NCBI GenBank assembly: GCA_020746995.1
Contig: JAGPXD010000002.1
Span: forward strand, 5,270,001-5,334,000
Origin: Plectosphaerella cucumerina
Taxonomy: Eukaryota; Ascomycota; Sordariomycetes; Glomerellales; Plectosphaerellaceae
Direction: 5' to 3'
DNA: 64,000 bases
Below the pieces are notes generated by a model, which saw nothing but the letters and a program-made list of their open reading frames with translations, was not told where the DNA came from and did no database searches. The translations under genes were made by a program, and so were the position numbers. Positions 40,301 to 50,894 of this stretch are shown here, piece by piece. Each line of letters starts with the position of its first letter. Position 1 is the stretch's first letter.

Positions 40301-42920
40301 GTATATCGCTACGGTAAACAGACAAGACGTCGAAGTTGGCACAACAGGAGCTATCCTGGAGCTCACATAACCCATGGCAGACAAACCCGTCATCGAGACA
40401 TCCTGCGGCACAATGGCCCGGTAAAACAGATGCCGACAGCACCCTGCTTACTTGCCGACTGGGACTACTCATGGCTACGATTAGCATTGTACGAGTCCTC
40501 GTAAGCATAGTATACTCGTAAGGGTAAATTAGCTGTTCTTGGCTTTCACCAAGCCACGACCACAACGTATGCCTATTCCCGTCAGTCTGGGAAGCATGAC
40601 AAAGCACCAGCTGCCATGGTCGTCTGGTGGAGAGAGGCGGGGGGGCTTGACTGTGAGCAATTGCTGATGACAGTCCGCGAGTCACCAGCCCCGACGGCAG
40701 TGACAGACAGAGGCTGCGTGGTCGTGGGGCAAATGCGAGTCGCCCGACGCACGTGGTGTACAGAGACAAAGTGCACGCGTTGCCAACGAGGACGACAACC
40801 CGGCAATGAAGGCATTCGGAGACGACTCGGCAAGCGACCGAGGCTAGTATCCCGGTGTTGGCGACCCTGCTCGACACTTTCACCAAGCCCCAAATTTGCG
40901 TACACGTACGAATACAAGCCCATGCCCGGCGGGCTGTGTCCGCGATGACGGCCGGGCCGAGGGCGTAACTGCCCACTCCGCCTCCGGGTGACCTTGACGG
41001 GGGCTATTTTTAGGGTGTCCTCCCCCATCCTTACGCAACGTAGCCCCAGGGGGTTCTCGTGGTGTTGGAACCCCCTCCCGCTTGAGTGCCTCGCGCCACA
41101 CTCTGCCGGTGCAGTAACATCCCGCACTTGGACCCTGGCGCGGAAGCTGAGTGGCCGCAGATGGCGTAGCGGCGGGGCGACAGCAAGCTGAGCCTCTGGA
41201 GGCTGACGACCCTGGGGCCTTGGGTGTGTGTGTGCTGGCAGGGGGACAAGCATCATGTTTCATCTTTGGTGCTATTTTCTCTCCCTCTGGAGACTTTTGG
41301 GGGTTCACTCGGCGATGCCGCGATCGCAAAGCGTGCGCTTGACTTGGGCTTTGGGTCAGGCTCGAGGCAAGAAGGGAAGGTTTAGGTTCAGCGCTCTAGG
41401 GCGCATGAAGAAGAAGCCACGAGCTGGTCGGTGTACTCGTTGGAGAAATTGCGCTGCCGTCGGAGTTGGAGTCGGAGTCGGAGCTGGAGGCTGTCCGTGT
41501 CTCTGCGGCGAGGAGGAATACCGCGCTGACAGCCCGCCCAGCTTTCGAGGTGTCGTGATGTGCAAATTACAAAACTTCTTGGCTGGGGCTGGACGGCACG
41601 GCAGATTCCATCTCGAAGGGGCACATCGTGGAGGCCGAGTCATGCCTCAGCCAGGTTAGGTGGTGTCTGCCGTGAACGATGTCGGAGACACGCTGGACAT
41701 GCAGGGCAGGGCAGACAGGGAAGGGATTCCGACAGGAGGCTCACTGCATCCAGCATTCCTAGAGGGGTATAGCGTGCTATGGACGGCAGAGCAAGGCCCT
41801 GAAGGACAGAGGGGCCTTGCCGCAAGCTCGAGACATGCTTGGCGGCTTACGACGGGGACGGGAGGGGGGTTTTCCGTCATGCCTTCAGGCTTCAGCTCCT
41901 GCAAATTTCGTGCGAGTCAAACGAAAGAACGCCTTGCCCGACGAAGGGGCGCGGATTGGGCTTTGCTGGCAGGTGTGGGCGTTCTGCGTGTGATCGGAGT
42001 TGGAGGTTTGATCTGTTGGTACGGTAATGAACAGATGCTTCGATCGCGATGCGTTGCTGGGTCAAAGTCTGCAGGTGTGACGTGACCTGACGTGAGCCAG
42101 ACCAGACGACGACTGCGACGTGAAAAGGAGACCCGGAGAGAGAGACTGGCAGACTGCAGCCTGAGGTACGAGATTTCCCCGGCAACCGTGCACTGTGACT
42201 GCGACGCGACGTGGACTTGCCCGCATCTGGAGCGCAGCATCATCGGTGGTCCAGCGGAGGCCCCTGGGGCTGAGCCCTTTAGGGCGGGAGGTGCCCACTA
42301 AAAATCGCAAGCTGCCAGCCAGATCGAACGGACCCGGACGCTGCCAGTGGACTCGCGGGGGCGCCGGCGAGGTACCTGCGTGTTAGGCCGCACCCCCGGT
42401 GGCTTTGCGGTTGCTTATCACCGCTCATCGGTGGGGCACTTTACGCGGCTTGGGGGGGCGCTCCCACATCATCACGCTGGTGCAGTGCCGTCGCTCGCTC
42501 AGCCTGCGCCACCAAGGCGCGTTTGCACCCCCGCCCGCCCTGCGCATCTGCGGCTGCAGTTCCCAGGGATCTTCACTCTTCGGTCCCTTTTTCCCAGGGG
42601 TGGAGGGGGGCCGCGCATTCGAAATCCTCCCACCTCCGTTGCTATACTTAAGACCGGAGACCCCCGGATGCTTATTCTTATTTTGTCCATCGACATCACC
42701 ATCATCCGCATCCAATCCCGTCCATTCGTTCGGTCATAGTAAGCAGCAGCAACTCTCCGGCATCTTCTATTAGTACATAGGTACTTCAGTTCGACGCCCT
42801 TTCCATCGTTCGACCGTTCAACAGTCACCACCACCACCGAAAAGACAAACGTCCAGCGAGGCTTCCCGCTCCACCACAAACCGACCACCCGCAAGCCATA
42901 CACATACACAAACCGCCACA
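37390..42920. other. Large gene-free divergent region PPZ1 / SUR7-like
   Basis: 5.5 kb with no credible gene. It contains GGGCGGGC-type purine/GC-rich runs (38205-38240), and a pyrimidine- and CCA-rich leader immediately before the SUR7-like start (42800-42920). Overlapping ORFs up to 306 codons exist on both strands, but none has domain-like composition or splice logic. Long leaders of both divergent genes and noncoding transcripts are possible; nothing here can be asserted. Confidence 0.45.
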
Positions 42921-43940
42921 ATGGGTGTCGGTCGTTTCATCTGCGTGGCTCTGCCATTCATCCTCTCTGCCGCATCGCTCGTGGCGCTCCTGATCGCATG
43001 CCTGGGCGGCGTCACAAACAAGGACCTGTACATGTTCCGCGTCAACGCCACGGATATGCAGATCAGCAGATCGGAGATCCAGGGCCTCATTGAGAGCGTG
43101 ACGAACGGCGATATGCCCGACTTTCCCAACCTCGGCAACCTCAACGACATCACCCGCCGCGCCGACTCGACGAATGTCACTGCCGCTCAGCTCGGCATCG
43201 ACAGCGTCTTTGACATTGCCCTCTGGGGATACTGCGAGACGGAGAGCAACGGCACCCGCACCTGCACCAAGCCCGAGTTCGACTGGGCCGCTACCCACCT
43301 CAACACCAGCTGGATCACCGCCGTTGGCGAGCTCTCTGGCGGCGCCATCAAGATTCCTGATGAGCTGACCAAGGCTCTCGAGACGTACCAGACCGTCTCC
43401 AAGTGGACTCAGGTCGCCTACATCATCGCTTTCGTTTCTCTCGCCCTCGCCGTCATCACCGGCATCTTCGCCAACTGCACCCGCGTCATGTCGTGCGTCA
43501 CCTACATCGTGGCCACCATCGCCGCCGCCGTCGTCATCGCCGCCGCCGCCCTCTCGACCGTCACCTCGACCGTCGTCGTCGGCTCCCTCGAGGCCTCGGC
43601 AAAGATGTACGGCGTCCGCTCAAACTTCAACACCACCTTCCTCGCCCTCGTCTGGGCCTCGGCCGCCTTCGCCCTGGGCGCCGCCTTCTTCTGGCTATTC
43701 ACCATCTGCTGCTGCGCCCCCAGCCACAACTCCCGCAAGAGCCGCAACCGCGACTCCACCGACGGCGAGAAGCTCCTCCCCATCACCGGCAACAAGGCCG
43801 CCGCCTACCAGCCCCTCGGCTCTCCCGCTCACCAGGGCTTCTACGACGCCCAGAGCAACAACCAGTACGGCGCCCCCCGCCACGCCAGCGGCGGTGCCCG
43901 CGCCGACATGGCCTACGAGCCCTACTCGCACCGTTCGTAG
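42921..43940 (+). CDS. SUR7/PalI-family eisosome-type membrane protein
   Basis: Single-exon gene, 339 aa. Four membrane spans are evident: residues 8-30, 165-186, 193-214 and 240-264. The first extracellular loop is long and contains the claudin-like motif WGYC (102-105) with a partner Cys at 115 plus several N-glycosylation sequons (for example NAT, NVT, NGT, NTS). This layout is that of SUR7/PalI proteins, which sit in plasma-membrane furrows (eisosomes/MCC) or, for PalI, take part in ambient-pH sensing. The cytoplasmic tail (265-339) is Ser/Asn/Gly-rich. Length is nearer to Sur7/Fmp45 (about 300 aa) than to PalI (over 500 aa in many fungi), so the Sur7/Fmp45-like role is favoured. The start follows a CA-rich leader. 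Confidence 0.85.
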   Translation: MGVGRFICVALPFILSAASLVALLIACLGGVTNKDLYMFRVNATDMQISRSEIQGLIESVTNGDMPDFPNLGNLNDITRRADSTNVTAAQLGIDSVFDIALWGYCETESNGTRTCTKPEFDWAATHLNTSWITAVGELSGGAIKIPDELTKALETYQTVSKWTQVAYIIAFVSLALAVITGIFANCTRVMSCVTYIVATIAAAVVIAAAALSTVTSTVVVGSLEASAKMYGVRSNFNTTFLALVWASAAFALGAAFFWLFTICCCAPSHNSRKSRNRDSTDGEKLLPITGNKAAAYQPLGSPAHQGFYDAQSNNQYGAPRHASGGARADMAYEPYSHRS

Positions 43941-44497
43941 GAAGGGAACGCGACTTGTGGTTCTACTAGGCTTTTTGCATCAGCGGCGTACCAGGATCTG
44001 CGCGTTTTGAGCTTTGGGATTCGTTTTTGCTTTTTTTCTGCGACGGGAAGGAAGTGGGAGAAGATGATGGTGATCTGAATGCGAGAGAGCCTCATGGCCT
44101 CCGATCTGACGGGCGATGCCTATGATGATAGACATTACTGTAAATTCTCGGCCATTGCCGGATGAATAATGACGATAACCTCAATCACTTGATCGTTCCT
44201 TCCCCCTTGTGATGCTCGGTGCGTGGGTTTAAAACGCACTGTGTTGTGGTCCACAAATCTGAAAATCGCCTCAACTTCAACACACACACATCTCCGGGGA
44301 GCTGACGACCAGAAATCGTCTGCCGAAGACTTGTCTTTCTTTTCTTGCTGGATTCTGTTCTTCCTGGATACGATTTAGGCGATATGTGATGTCGTTGGGA
44401 AGAAGTCACCACAAAACCTAGATCCTTTTACCACCCACGCGTGAGTCAAAAACTCCAAGGTTGAAAGACCTCTCAGCTCACACCTCACAGCACCACA
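43941..44497. other. Intergenic region SUR7-like / TRM734
   Basis: 557 bp with the 3-prime region of the SUR7-like gene and the promoter of the WD40 gene, same strand. AT-rich around 44140-44190. No gene seen. Confidence 0.5.
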
Positions 44498-47400
44498 ATG
44501 GCAGGACACTCGCTGCGGCGGGACTTTGTCCTCGCTCCCATTACAGCCCTGGCCTTCTTCACCTCCCCATCAGGGCAGCGCTACCTCCTCGTCGGCGAGG
44601 ACACGGACATCAAGGTCTACGAAGCCACCACCTCTGGCCCCGGCCGGCTATGCTGCCAGTTCCGCGTCTTCAGCATCCAGAGTATCCACGGCATTCGCGT
44701 ACGACCACGCACTCACGACGATAATGATGCCGCCATCCTCGTATGGGGCAGCCAGAACGTCGCCGTTCTCCCGGGACGATTCATCGAGGACCGCCTGTCG
44801 AACCTGCAGGAGGCCGCCCCGCGTGTTCCCGAGACGCGCGCCCCCGACTGGATCTTTGACGGTATTCTGGCCCACGGAGCCGATGGGCGGTGCTTCCTCG
44901 TCTCCGCTCACAACGAAGTGCTCGAGGTGACGTGGGAGGGCCAGGCGCAGCGGCGGGACCCGTACGTACTGCGCTTCGGCCGCGTCATCTACCCCGCGAG
45001 ACCGGCCCTTTACTCGGCGCGCATTGCGTGGGACTCCTCGGATGAGGAGCTGCTGGTGGCTGGTGGCACAGTGTTTGGCGAGATCATGGTGTGGAAGTGC
45101 GCCGTAGAGACTGGCGTCGCCTCGCTGCTCTTCGTCTTCGCCGGTCACGAGGGTTCCATCTTTGGTGTCGACTTCTCGCCCGTGCTGGAGAGGCCTGACG
45201 GGTCGAAGGGCAGGCTACTGGCGAGCTGCAGCGATGACCGCACCGTAAGGATCTGGGACGTCTCCGAGGCTGCTGTGGCAGGGGGCGTTGCCATCGGTTC
45301 AGGAGCCTTCTACGAAGCCAGAGAGACGGGTTTTGTTGGCATGGACCCAGACGCCGTGGTGAGCGCAGTGCAGGATCGAACGGGCGCTTCTGTGGCCGTG
45401 GCCATGGGTCATGCGTCGAGGATATGGAATGTGCGCTTCGGCGGGCCCCTGGGCACGTCAGTGAGTGACGAGAAGCTGGTCATGGCCGTGTACAGCTTTG
45501 GCGAGGACTCTACTGTGTGGAAGTGGGAGCTTGCTGTTGATCGGCCGGCTTGGGAGCGGCGGATAGCGTTGGAAGCCTCACAACCTGCAAGGGGTGCCGA
45601 GGTGGCCGTGTTGACGCACCAGGAGACCTTCTCGAATCACGACGGAAAGCATATCTGGGGGTGCGATCTGGAGGAGCTTCACACAGACGATGGCGAAACC
45701 ACCACGATGATTGCCACGGGCGGCGCTGACGGCAGAGTCAACATCATCGCTGATACAGAAAGCCCTGGGTTCGGAAAGACTACCGAGTCGCCGCGGCAGC
45801 TCGAGACGGTTGTCATCAAGGACCTCCTCGACCGGTTATCACCTTCGCCGCCGCAGAGTGGCAAGCGGAAAAAGGTCACTCTTCATCAGTTCGCTCACAT
45901 CGCTCACAATCGGATCCTCGGCGTCAGTAACAGCGGCCAGCTGGTTCTGGGCACAACAGGCCGCAAAACGACGTGGGAGGCTGTCCCGTTGGGCGATGTC
46001 GAACCTTCAGCGCTGGCCGTCAGTACCATCATTCAGAGCCCAGCGCCGGGGCTGGGTCTCCTCGGGACGACGCAGAAGAAGCTCTTCCTCTACCGCAACG
46101 GAGGCATCAAAGAGTTGGCGACCCTGTCTGGAAAGGTTGCGCATCTGTTCGTCGTCGATGGCATCACTCCCGGGGACCCTCGATACCACGAAGACGAAAT
46201 AGCCCTCAAGACGGTCAACATTCTCGTCGTGCTCATCGGCGCTCAAGACACGATGCAGCTTATCACCCTGGACCTCGACACATTAACCGTCACGTCAGCC
46301 ATGGCCGTACCGGATCAGGAGCCAAACTATATCGCCACCTGTGCCCGCATGCTCGGACCAGATGTTCTCGCCATCGGCTCCAGACACGGTCACGTAACCC
46401 TATTCAAGAAGACAGATGCCGGTCTCGCAACCATGACCAGCGTCGATCGCCGAACCGAAGACACAATCACCTCCATCACCCCCCTCCCCGACTCTCCCCT
46501 CGAAGACCGCTTCCTCTTTCTTACAACATCCCGCGACGGTAACTATCGCCTCTACGAGACACACACCCCTTCCGATCAAAAAAGCACCCTCACTCTCCTC
46601 CACGAAACCACATCAACCGCCACTGTCACCCTCGAAGACGCCTGGTTCTCATCTCCCTCCCCCTCCTCTCGAGAGCTCATTCTCGCCGGCTTCCGCGGCA
46701 AGCGCTTCGTCGTCTACAACGCCGCCCTCCGCCTCGAGCTCGCCGCCATCGACTGCAGCGGCCAGCACCGCTCCTTCACCTACCGCCCCCTGAGTGCCAG
46801 TGACCCCTCGACCCTGCGCTTCGCTTTCAACCGCGCCTCGGACCTCGGCCTTCACGCCCAGCGTGCCGCGGGCTTCGCGACACCCAAGCACGGCACCCAC
46901 GGTCGTGAGATTCGCGCCGTCGCCCCTGGAGGTCGCTGGATCGCCACTGGCGCAGAGGACACCGTCATCCGGCTGTGGGAGTATAGTGACGGAACGCAGG
47001 GCGTAGACGGCACCGCCAGGTGCGTTGCTGCTGTCAAATTGCATACGGCCGGTCTGCAAGCCCTTCGGTGGACGCCGCCGGCGGCCCATGGCGGACAGCG
47101 CCTCTTCAGCTGCGCTGGAAGCGAAGAGTTTGTCGTCTGGCACGTTCGTGACGTCGGCGCCTCCGCGTTCCCCGGACCCGCTGTGGTGAAGGAGGCCGTG
47201 TTCGCGGATAAGACGTCTGATGGTGACCTGCGCATCATGGACTTTGACGTCGCGGCTGTCACCGAAAACGACGAAGGCGGCTTCGCTTGTCTCGTCAGCA
47301 TGGCCTTTTCCAACTCAACGATCAGGACGTATGCTTATTCGACGGCGGAAGGATTTCGTCTGGTTGCGTCAGCGCGGTATACGGGAGCGTGCATTACAAA

Positions 47401-48001
47401 GATTGAGCTGCTGCGGGAAGAGGATGGCGTGCTGGAAGTGTTGACTGCCGCGTCGGACGGGCATCTCGCCATCTGGGGTGTGAAGCTGGCGCAAGGGCAG
47501 GTGGTTGAATACGTCCCGTTGCTGTTCGTGGGCGTCCACCAGAACGGCATCAAGGCGTTGGGACTGCGGCGCGACGAGAAAGGGTACACGGTCTTCACTG
47601 GCGGCGATGACAACTCTCTCGTCGTCACGGCGCTGGCGCGGACGGCGGAGGATAAGTGGACTATCGTCTCGAAGCGCGGCGTCAAACGGGCTCATGCCGC
47701 TGCCGTCAACGGCATCACGGTACTGCCTGGTGGTGCCGCGGGGTCTACAACCGTCGCGACTGTCAGCAACGATCAGCGGGTCAAGGTATGGGAGATCAGG
47801 GAGGAGGGCATCTCACTTCTCGGAGACAGAAACAGCGCCGTCGCAGACCCTGGCGACATTGCCGTCCTGGAATCACCAGGCGAAAGCGCCGCGAGAATCA
47901 TGGTTGTCGGCGTCGGCATGGAGGTATGGCGCTTCGAGCACGGCAGACCAGAGAGCTTGTCAAAGATTACAGACGAGCAAGTCGGCAGCACAAGTAGATG
48001 A
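44498..48001 (+). CDS. TRM734: WD40 protein WDR6/Trm734 (Rtt10) family
   Basis: Single-exon gene, 1167 aa. Many WD40 repeats occupy the length, for example HEGSIFGVDFSPV...LLASCSDDRTVRIWDV, HASRIWNVRF, GREIRAVAPGGRWIATGAEDTVIRLWEYS, and NGITVLPGG...VATVSNDQRVKVWEI near the C-terminus. The N-terminus MAGHSLRRDFVLAPITALAFF...YLLVGEDTDIKVYE is typical of the WDR6 family. In yeast Trm734 partners the methyltransferase Trm7 to 2-prime-O-methylate position 34 of certain tRNAs; human WDR6 does the same with FTSJ1. The partner methyltransferase is not in this window. Yeast Rtt10 is 1013 aa and human WDR6 1121, so 1167 is within the expected range. It converges on the STB6-like gene with only 90 bp between stop codons. 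Confidence 0.88.
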   Translation: MAGHSLRRDFVLAPITALAFFTSPSGQRYLLVGEDTDIKVYEATTSGPGRLCCQFRVFSIQSIHGIRVRPRTHDDNDAAILVWGSQNVAVLPGRFIEDRLSNLQEAAPRVPETRAPDWIFDGILAHGADGRCFLVSAHNEVLEVTWEGQAQRRDPYVLRFGRVIYPARPALYSARIAWDSSDEELLVAGGTVFGEIMVWKCAVETGVASLLFVFAGHEGSIFGVDFSPVLERPDGSKGRLLASCSDDRTVRIWDVSEAAVAGGVAIGSGAFYEARETGFVGMDPDAVVSAVQDRTGASVAVAMGHASRIWNVRFGGPLGTSVSDEKLVMAVYSFGEDSTVWKWELAVDRPAWERRIALEASQPARGAEVAVLTHQETFSNHDGKHIWGCDLEELHTDDGETTTMIATGGADGRVNIIADTESPGFGKTTESPRQLETVVIKDLLDRLSPSPPQSGKRKKVTLHQFAHIAHNRILGVSNSGQLVLGTTGRKTTWEAVPLGDVEPSALAVSTIIQSPAPGLGLLGTTQKKLFLYRNGGIKELATLSGKVAHLFVVDGITPGDPRYHEDEIALKTVNILVVLIGAQDTMQLITLDLDTLTVTSAMAVPDQEPNYIATCARMLGPDVLAIGSRHGHVTLFKKTDAGLATMTSVDRRTEDTITSITPLPDSPLEDRFLFLTTSRDGNYRLYETHTPSDQKSTLTLLHETTSTATVTLEDAWFSSPSPSSRELILAGFRGKRFVVYNAALRLELAAIDCSGQHRSFTYRPLSASDPSTLRFAFNRASDLGLHAQRAAGFATPKHGTHGREIRAVAPGGRWIATGAEDTVIRLWEYSDGTQGVDGTARCVAAVKLHTAGLQALRWTPPAAHGGQRLFSCAGSEEFVVWHVRDVGASAFPGPAVVKEAVFADKTSDGDLRIMDFDVAAVTENDEGGFACLVSMAFSNSTIRTYAYSTAEGFRLVASARYTGACITKIELLREEDGVLEVLTAASDGHLAIWGVKLAQGQVVEYVPLLFVGVHQNGIKALGLRRDEKGYTVFTGGDDNSLVVTALARTAEDKWTIVSKRGVKRAHAAAVNGITVLPGGAAGSTTVATVSNDQRVKVWEIREEGISLLGDRNSAVADPGDIAVLESPGESAARIMVVGVGMEVWRFEHGRPESLSKITDEQVGSTSR

Positions 48002-48091
48002 TGTCTCGGTCTACGATCTAGCCAAAAAGAAAAGCAAAAGGGGGTATCCAAAACCGCGTGTGCCCACAAGAGAAATCAAGCCAAACAATCG

Positions 48092-50894
48092 CTATGCATG
48101 ATGTCCCGGCGCCGGCGCCGCCACAGCAGCGTCCACGGCAGCCGTGATGTTCGGCCCCGTCCCGATGCCCGTCAATGTCCTGACGAACCAGTGCAGCCAC
48201 CCCTCCTTCTCAAGAGTGGCCTTGAGCTCCTCGGCGCGTGCCTCGACGGCCTCGACCTGGCGCTCAAACAAGGCGACGCCGTCCTCAACGTCCTGCACCT
48301 TGCTTGAGAGGGCGTTCATCTCGTACTCAAGTCTTGCCACGAGGACCTCGACCTCCTTGACTGCCTCGGTGACGCGTCCGCGCTCCGAAGCAATGAGCTC
48401 GACGGCGCCCTGCTTGAGGTGCTCCGATGCCTGGGAGAGCTGGTAATAGAGTGTCTGCAGCTCCTCCTGCTGGCGGCCAAAGTGGGTGTCGAGCGCTTCG
48501 ACGCCCGCCAGCTTGGCCTGCACCCAGGGCGCCACCGATGTGCGTACGGTTCCCATCTCGGTGTGCAACGCCTGCGAGTACCCGGCCAGAGCAGCCGTGT
48601 GCAGGAGCGCCGCCGTGGGGTCAGACGGCTGCATCAGCTCGCCCGAGGGTATGTCGGCGATGTCCTCCCACCGCAGGACGGCCTCCTCCATGTCGCCAAA
48701 GGACAGACGGCGGGGCCACCGGGCGTCATTGAGGGCGGGGGGAGGGAGCGCCGAGTCGATACTGTGGCGGCGCTGGAGAAGCGAGGCGGCCGTATTTTCG
48801 GCGCGCTCGGCGGCGAGAGGGCCCATCAGGTCGGTCTCGACAGTCGAACCCACGGCAGAGCGCGGCGCCTCTTCGGCGGGTTCCTCCTCGATGACCTCTG
48901 CGATTGCCTTGTTGCTCGTGTCGCTCGTCCTATGCGGCGTCTCCTGTTCCACCGCCGATGTACCCTCCATGACTACCTCCCTCTCCAGCAGCAGGTCGGA
49001 CGCGTCCCGGCCCTCCTTCGCGTCCCTCTTGAAGGCCTCAAGGTACTCCTCGGGCTTGTTCTTCCAGGTAAAGGCCCTACCGATTCCCGTTGGTGACGTG
49101 ATGATGGCCGAGTTCTGTGCCAGAGTCGAGATGCTGTGGCTTGAGTAGCCGTTATCAGAGGAGAAGTCGTCACGACTAAGGCGGCTTCCGTGACCCTTTC
49201 GGCTTCCTCCGATGGTGTCCTTGATGCGCCCAAGGCCTGACTTTGCGTCGTTGACCCTGCCGGCGACCGACTTGAACATGCCCCTCCGCAGGGCCTCGCG
49301 GTCCTTGTCGCCCGACGGCGTCTCCGCGATGGTAGCGGCAGAGATGGGAGCGGCGGGGGAGACAAAGGCTGGCGGTTCCTCCTTCGTCCTCTGCATTTCT
49401 TCTTCCAGCGGCAGCGACTGCGTTCTCTTGGTGGCTTGGTCGGCCGCCGCAGCCTCCTCCTTGCCACCGAATAGAATGGCGCCCATATCAGGGCCTGTCT
49501 CGGCATGGTCAACGGGCATCTTTTCCCTCCTGGGCTTTCCGTGCCACAGCCATTTGGCGCGCTCGCCCGACGTCAGGTCAATGAACTTGTCAATCTCCAG
49601 GGTCTCGATGTCGCCAATGGCGCCCTTGTCGCGGCCGCCCACCATGCCTATGACGAGCTCGCCACGCTTGCCGCCAATCTCGGCCACGGTCGACTTGACG
49701 GCCCTCTGCACACCCCAGCCCTCTCCAGCGGCCGCCTTTGCGGTGACCGTGTGCAGCTTGAGGATGGTCTGGCGGTCAAGCCGCCGCGTCTTTTCGAGCT
49801 TCTGGACCTTTTGGAACCACGAGACGCCCCGTTTCGTGTACGTAATGTCGAAAGCGTCCTTGACCACAGGCGCGCCCAGATAGTGCAGGCGATTCCGTGC
49901 ACCCATCAGCATACCCAAGAGGGAGGCAACAGTCGTGGGTCCGAGGATGCCATCGGTCGGCTCGATGTTGTAGTACTCGGCGCCCACCTCGGTCCACCAG
50001 TTACCTACAGCGGCCTCGGTCTTGTCGCAGAGTAGGCCGTCGACGTAGTCGAAATCAAGCTTGCCAAAGAGGAACAGAGCCGTCTGGCAGAGCTTGACAA
50101 GCTCCAGAACGGACTCGTAGAAGGGTATGCGGTCGCTCGTTTTGTACAGCTGGTAGAACTTTGCCTGTGTGGCTGGCGTTGGCTCGGTGAGGGTCATGCC
50201 AGACCTGCCAGAGCAGCCAAGGCGCTTGAGATTCTCGTTGACGATGAAGGCTTGTCGGTGGGCTCGAATGTCCCCGTCTGGGACGAGGATGACGGTGAGG
50301 GCCGAGGGGAAACTGCTAAGGTTTGTGACCATGAGCTCCCCGAATTCCGTCTCCTTGGGCCTGGCATGGTATTGCTGGATGGCTCTGAAGTAGGCGCGCA
50401 GCCGCGGCGACCAGTCCTTCTCGTCTTCGGGGACGCCCAGGATGCTCACGACGATTGAGTGTTTTTCGTCGCCCGTGTAGGTAGCAACGACGAGCGTGGG
50501 GGACTCTCGAGAGCATACCCATTGCTCGACCAGGTATAGCTCGTATCCGGGCAGGGTGCCGCGGCGCTTGACGACGTTGACGGTCGGGTCATCCTCGAGG
50601 TATCTGTTTGAAACGAACCACCTGTTAGAGGGGTATCCGAGGAAGAGGCAAAGGAGGAATTAGGAATGCACACCTGAAGGCGATGGGATCGGCCAGGGCT
50701 AGGTTCCGTCGTGCGATTGGCACGGGCGAGGCGGTCAGGCCCTCGTTGGTGAGCTCCCTCTTGACGCCTGCAGCTACGGCGGCTTCTGCATTGCCATTCC
50801 GCTTGTTCTGGTAGTTGGACGTCGTTCGCATAAGGGTGAGGTCCTCCTCTCGGTGCGCCCAAGGATCGGGAGGGAAAGGGAAGCGAAATGACAT
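48092..50894 (-). CDS. STB6/STB2-like protein
   Basis: Two exons, 50894-50674 and 50603-48092, 910 aa; splicing restores IAFRYLEDDPTVNVVKRRG. The N-terminal half has the conserved run of the yeast Stb6/Stb2 family: PGYELYLVEQWVCSRESPT, VTNLSSFPSALTVILVPDG, NLKRLGCSGRSGMTL, KFYQLYKTSDRIPFYESV and DGLLCDKTEAAVGNWW. Stb2 and Stb6 were found as Sin3-binding proteins, so a link to Sin3/Rpd3 histone deacetylase is the family expectation, but biochemical function is poorly known. The middle (about 470-640) is low complexity. A coiled coil spans about 770-880, followed by a short hydrophobic C-terminal segment (LHWFVRTLTGIG), possibly a membrane-facing helix. Identity to the family is likely; the Sin3 role is inferred. 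Confidence 0.78.

Noticed and set aside
40056..40976. 306-codon ORF on the minus strand in the PPZ1/SUR7-like gap
   Set aside because: No family motif or likely start context; the length can be expected in GC-rich DNA where stops are rare.
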